A stretch of 8,346 nucleotides of DNA from Methanothrix sp. (lineage in GTDB: Archaea; Halobacteriota; Methanosarcinia; Methanotrichales; Methanotrichaceae): the NCBI GenBank assembly GCA_028688535.1, contig JAQTXY010000060.1, positions 1 through 8,346 of the forward strand, given 5' to 3'. Both the position numbers and the translations under genes were made by a program. The notes under the pieces were generated by a model that was given only the letters and a program-made list of their open reading frames with translations, ran no database searches and was not told where the DNA came from. Positions 6,225-8,346 of the stretch are shown piece after piece. Within the stretch, counting starts at the first letter, position 1. Every line of letters begins with the position of its first letter.

Positions 6225-6390
6225 TTATTGCACTGTTGTCTGCTTTGCCTTTCCTGCCTGCTCCTTGTCCGAGACCCACTTTCAGCCGCTTGAACCAATT
6301 TTGATTCCATTTACTGCTCCTGCTGTACCATTTGATCTGGTCCTCCAGCCGATCCAACGTTAAGTTGTAACCATTGCCCACACCCCGCAA
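6225..6390 (-). pseudogene. Remnant resembling the N-terminus of a SLATT/DUF4231 two-TM effector protein
   Basis: The 338 bases between the secreted-protein gene and moaA hold no intact gene. Reading leftward from about 6354, the frame encodes DRLEDQIKWYSRSSKWNQNW followed by FKRLK. This closely resembles the amphipathic block before the first membrane helix in DUF4231/SLATT proteins (D-x-x-D/E-Q-I-x-W-Y ... S-x-x-N-Q-x-W-F/Y-K). Family recognition is from memory. The two membrane helices that should follow are missing. In the -1-base frame from 6281 the reading continues KWVSDKEQAGKAKQTTVQ and stops at TAA 6225-6227, which could be the tail of the same gene after an internal deletion. There is only a TTG start (6390) and no clear ribosome site. 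SLATT proteins are thought to be membrane effectors of nucleotide-triggered defence systems. A chance short frame cannot be excluded. Confidence 0.5.
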
Positions 6391-6441
6391 TTCAAACCAA
6401 GATGGAAATGAGGGCGAAGGTATTAAAACTAGCGAAGAAAT

Positions 6442-7377
6442 TTATTTAATAATGGGTGCGATTATTGTCGATCGGCCCTCATGCAATCGATCTTTCCCAA
6501 AATACGGCTCTCTCCTGGCATTGGCCTCTTGTAGCAGCCCCATAATCTTCTCGCAGTCGCAGGTGCCTATCTCCACCAGGTTATCGCTTCGCAGCAGGCA
6601 GGGCTTGATCTTTCCGTCCGAAGTCACCCGCAGGCGCGTGCAGTTGGCGCAAAACTCGGTATTGTCCATGGGTCGCACCACCTCCACCTCTGCTCCATCC
6701 AGGAAGTACTTCTTGCGCCGGTGCATCTCCCGCATGCGCACGCGCTCCGCTTGCCCGGCCAGCCGCCGCTCGATGGCATCGATATCTCCCGAGATGCCCC
6801 GATGACACAGGTCCAGCAGTTCGATGAGCTGCAATATCAGGCCCTTCTCCCGGCAAAAATCGATCATATCATCGATCTCTGCCTCGTTCTCCTTGAGAAC
6901 TACCACATTCAGTTTGATGGGCGCGAGGCCTGCGGCCTTTGCCGCATCAATTCCCGCCAGAACCTTCTCCAGGTCGCCCTCCCCGCCGCCGGTGATGGCC
7001 CGGTAGACCTCTGGCCGCAGCGAGTCCAGGCTCACATTGACCCGGTCCAGCCCTGCCTCTGCCAGCGGCCTGGCCTGCTCAGCTAGAAATATGCCGTTCG
7101 TAGTCAGGGAGATGTCCAGCTCCTGAGGCATCTGGGCGATCAGTCCCGCCAGGCCGTGGCGCAGCAAGGGCTCTCCCCCAGTGAACTTCAAGGAGCGCAC
7201 GCTCAAGGCCGCAGCCGCCCTGGCAACGCTTACCACCATCTCATCCGAGATCTCGCCATTGGGCTTTGCCTCGCCCTCGTGGTGGCAGTAAATGCAATTG
7301 AGATTGCAACGAGGAGTAAGAGCGATCCGCAGGCCGGTGACAACGCGGCCAAAGGAGTCCACCATCATGCCAGGCAT
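6442..7377 (-). CDS. moaA: GTP 3',8-cyclase MoaA (molybdenum/tungsten cofactor synthesis), atypical C-terminus
   Basis: This radical SAM enzyme makes 3',8-cyclo-GTP, the first step of molybdopterin synthesis; MoaC then forms cyclic pyranopterin phosphate. The 311 residues include SRTP-like LRIALTPRC with C24, C28 and C31 for the SAM-bound [4Fe-4S] cluster, GGEP at 67-70, the SLDS strand at 116-119, and a C-terminal CxxC-x13-C cluster at C243, C246 and C260. R248 and R250 (TRLRVTSDG) correspond to GTP-binding arginines. The protein ends in IIAPIIK and lacks the Gly-Gly tail usual for the family. The start at 7377 is one of three close Met codons (1, 4, 5); none has a clear ribosome site. TTAATACT about 29 bases upstream may be a TATA box for a nearly leaderless mRNA. 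It lies 33 bases after the four-TM gene. In methanogens the cofactor serves formylmethanofuran dehydrogenase. Confidence 0.93.
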   Translation of the reverse strand: MPGMMVDSFGRVVTGLRIALTPRCNLNCIYCHHEGEAKPNGEISDEMVVSVARAAAALSVRSLKFTGGEPLLRHGLAGLIAQMPQELDISLTTNGIFLAEQARPLAEAGLDRVNVSLDSLRPEVYRAITGGGEGDLEKVLAGIDAAKAAGLAPIKLNVVVLKENEAEIDDMIDFCREKGLILQLIELLDLCHRGISGDIDAIERRLAGQAERVRMREMHRRKKYFLDGAEVEVVRPMDNTEFCANCTRLRVTSDGKIKPCLLRSDNLVEIGTCDCEKIMGLLQEANARREPYFGKDRLHEGRSTIIAPIIK

Positions 7378-7410
7378 TGAAAGACTGCTTAGTATTGCTG
7401 CTAGTATTAA

Positions 7411-7803
7411 TTAGTACTCAATCTCTCCCAGGCTGCGCTTGAGATAGGAGAGCAAGGTCATGCCCACAATCATGCAGACTGCCAGGCCCGAGAGCAGCTC
7501 CTCCCAAGATTGCCGGTGAGCTGTCAGCCCATAAATTATGCCTCCGGAGAGCAGAGTAAGCATCAGGGTTGCGATGAGCGATACCAGCATGGACCACATG
7601 ATGGAGCCCACCTCGTAGCGCTCGAAAAATGATGCAGAAAGGACGAACGATATCGCCGCCATTGTGAGAATTATGGATATAGGCAAGGAAGAGCCATAGC
7701 GAAACAGCTGAATGAGCCCCAGAGCAAGAGCAATCATCACCAGCGATAGCAGGCCGGAAGAGAGGAACGCCTTTAAAATGTAGTTGTCAAACCTAAGCTC
7801 CAC
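7411..7803 (-). CDS. Four-TM integral membrane protein of unknown function (130 aa)
   Basis: The short N-terminal segment MELRFDNYILK is followed by four hydrophobic stretches at about 13-33, 39-59, 67-93 and 101-119, and a polar tail KRSLGEIEY. There is one membrane cysteine (C110) and no catalytic or metal-binding motif that I can see. The family is not recognised. The start is GTG at 7803 with GGTGG six bases upstream and a TATA box beyond it; a nearby in-frame alternative is not better supported. moaA follows at 33 bases, so co-transcription is possible, but moaA may also have its own promoter. The hydrophobic pattern and clean ribosome site make it a likely real gene. A role in molybdate or tungstate handling would be guesswork. 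Confidence 0.72.
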   Translation of the reverse strand: MELRFDNYILKAFLSSGLLSLVMIALALGLIQLFRYGSSLPISIILTMAAISFVLSASFFERYEVGSIMWSMLVSLIATLMLTLLSGGIIYGLTAHRQSWEELLSGLAVCMIVGMTLLSYLKRSLGEIEY

Positions 7804-7836
7804 ACTAATCCACCTTTAGCTTTATTGTGCTGTATT

Positions 7837-7852
7837 GAATATAAAGATTGTG
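7837..7852 (-). promoter_or_regulatory. Promoter (TATA box) for the four-TM gene and possibly moaA
   Basis: Read leftward, ACAAT followed by CTTTATATTC (7846-7837) resembles a BRE/TATA pair. It lies about 34 bases before the GTG start at 7803, predicting initiation near 7815 and a short leader that still contains GGTGG (7814-7810). It sits in the 54-base gap after the upstream radical SAM gene, which suggests a new transcript starts here. Confidence 0.5.
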
Positions 7853-7857
7853 TATAG

Positions 7858-8346
7858 TTACCAGCTTCCCGTCAGGCGTCCCTCAAGAGCCATCTTGCCC
7901 AGGCAGGCTTCCACATCCGGCGCTAATGGAGCAGGCTGCGCTGCCGCCAGTGGCGTTCCCGGCAGAGGCGTGAAGCGGTGCGCCCGCACCTTGCCGCCCT
8001 TAGCAGCAATCCACCTCACCAGCTCAAGGCTCAGCCGCTGATCCTCTTCCTGCTCAGCCGGCAAGCCAAAGATCAGGTCCACCTGGGGCACAAGTCCATA
8101 ATCCAAAGCAAGCTCGCAGGCCTCTTGGATCTCCGAGCACCCGTGGCCCCGGCCAATGCTGCGCAAGACCGCAGGACTGCCTGACTGACCCCCCAGGCTC
8201 AGACTCTTGTTGGCGCAGTACTTGACGATAAGCTCCAGAGCCGCAGCGGAGACGAACTCCGGCCTAACCTCGGAGGGAAATGTGCCGAAGTAAATGGGCT
8301 TTTTTTGCTCGGCCAGTACCTTGAGCAAAGCTTCGACCTTCTCCAG
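7858..8346 (-). CDS. B12-binding/radical SAM protein, MJ1487 (TIGR04013) type, C-terminal part (truncated by window edge)
   Basis: The frame is open from base 8346 to a TAA at 7858-7860 (162 residues visible). There is no credible start inside, so the N-terminal cobalamin-binding domain and the CxxxCxxC motif, if present, lie outside. The visible part covers the second half of a radical SAM barrel: SLSLGGQSGSPAVLRSIGRG, then a helix, VDLIFGLPAEQEED, and HRFTPLPGTPLAAA, ending in LGKMALEGRLTGSW. The G-x-QSGS, DFIFGLPGE and F-x-PLP-x-TP pattern is, from memory, that of the MJ1487-like archaeal B12-binding/radical SAM family. Its substrate is unknown. Other B12/radical SAM families share some of these motifs, so the subfamily call is less certain than the superfamily. 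A separate promoter for the next gene follows its stop. Confidence 0.8.
   Translation of the reverse strand: MEKVEALLKVLAEQKKPIYFGTFPSEVRPEFVSAAALELIVKYCANKSLSLGGQSGSPAVLRSIGRGHGCSEIQEACELALDYGLVPQVDLIFGLPAEQEEDQRLSLELVRWIAAKGGKVRAHRFTPLPGTPLAAAQPAPLAPDVEACLGKMALEGRLTGSW

Noticed and set aside
6136..6240. The continuation of the SLATT-like frame to 6136 as a functional 84-aa protein
   Set aside because: After about residue 38 the translation loses any family resemblance, lacks membrane helices, and has only a TTG start without a ribosome site; a remnant is more likely.
6423..6441. Terminator for moaA
   Set aside because: Only a broken T-rich stretch (TTTCTTCG, TTTTAATA) follows the stop; it is plausible but too weak to list as a feature.
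6374..6805. A 143-codon rightward open frame overlapping the 3' half of moaA
   Set aside because: The composition is Ser/Arg-rich shadow coding; moaA on the other strand has both Fe-S motifs in this stretch.
8301..8307. T7 run on the plus strand as a terminator
   Set aside because: It lies inside the radical SAM coding frame and encodes the Gln-Lys-Lys region on the minus strand; no rightward gene ends there.

Overview
The window looks like chromosome from a methanogenic euryarchaeon of the Methanosarcinales type, most likely Methanothrix (Methanosaeta). That genus call is inference. It rests on an archaeal 20S proteasome beta subunit, a KH-domain beta-CASP termination nuclease (FttA/aCPSF1), a DUF63 membrane protein, a DUF5814-type helicase N-terminus, an MJ1487-type B12/radical SAM protein, and TATA/BRE-like promoters. 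There are no rRNA, tRNA or CRISPR genes and no intact mobile element.

Left half (1-4566, leftward): five tightly packed minus-strand genes probably form one operon. In transcription order these are psmB (proteasome beta), fttA (transcription termination/RNA 3'-end nuclease), a 182-aa winged-helix protein, a 262-aa winged-helix protein with a C-terminal domain of unknown function, and the N-terminus of a DUF5814-type helicase cut by the window edge. The gaps are 20, 30, -1 (TAATG overlap) and 12 bases. A good TATA/BRE pair lies upstream of psmB. A U6 tract separates psmB from fttA, and a perfect 8-bp hairpin overlaps the fttA stop codon. fttA and the next gene both start with TTG.

Middle (4567-6441): a divergent intergenic region separates psmB from a rightward DUF63 multi-pass membrane protein. 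That gene ends six bases from a convergent gene for a small Sec-exported protein of unknown function. Upstream of the exported-protein gene is a palindromic promoter/operator candidate, followed by a degraded fragment that resembles the N-terminus of a SLATT/DUF4231 two-TM effector.

Right part (6442-8346, leftward): moaA, for molybdenum/tungsten pterin cofactor synthesis (needed by formylmethanofuran dehydrogenase in methanogens), lies 33 bases downstream of a four-TM protein of unknown function that has its own promoter. At the window edge is the C-terminal part of a radical SAM protein of the MJ1487/TIGR04013 type.

Most of the window is housekeeping. The points most worth a second look are the termination-factor operon and its possible self-regulatory elements, the SLATT-like remnant, and a MoaA that lacks the usual C-terminal Gly-Gly tail.
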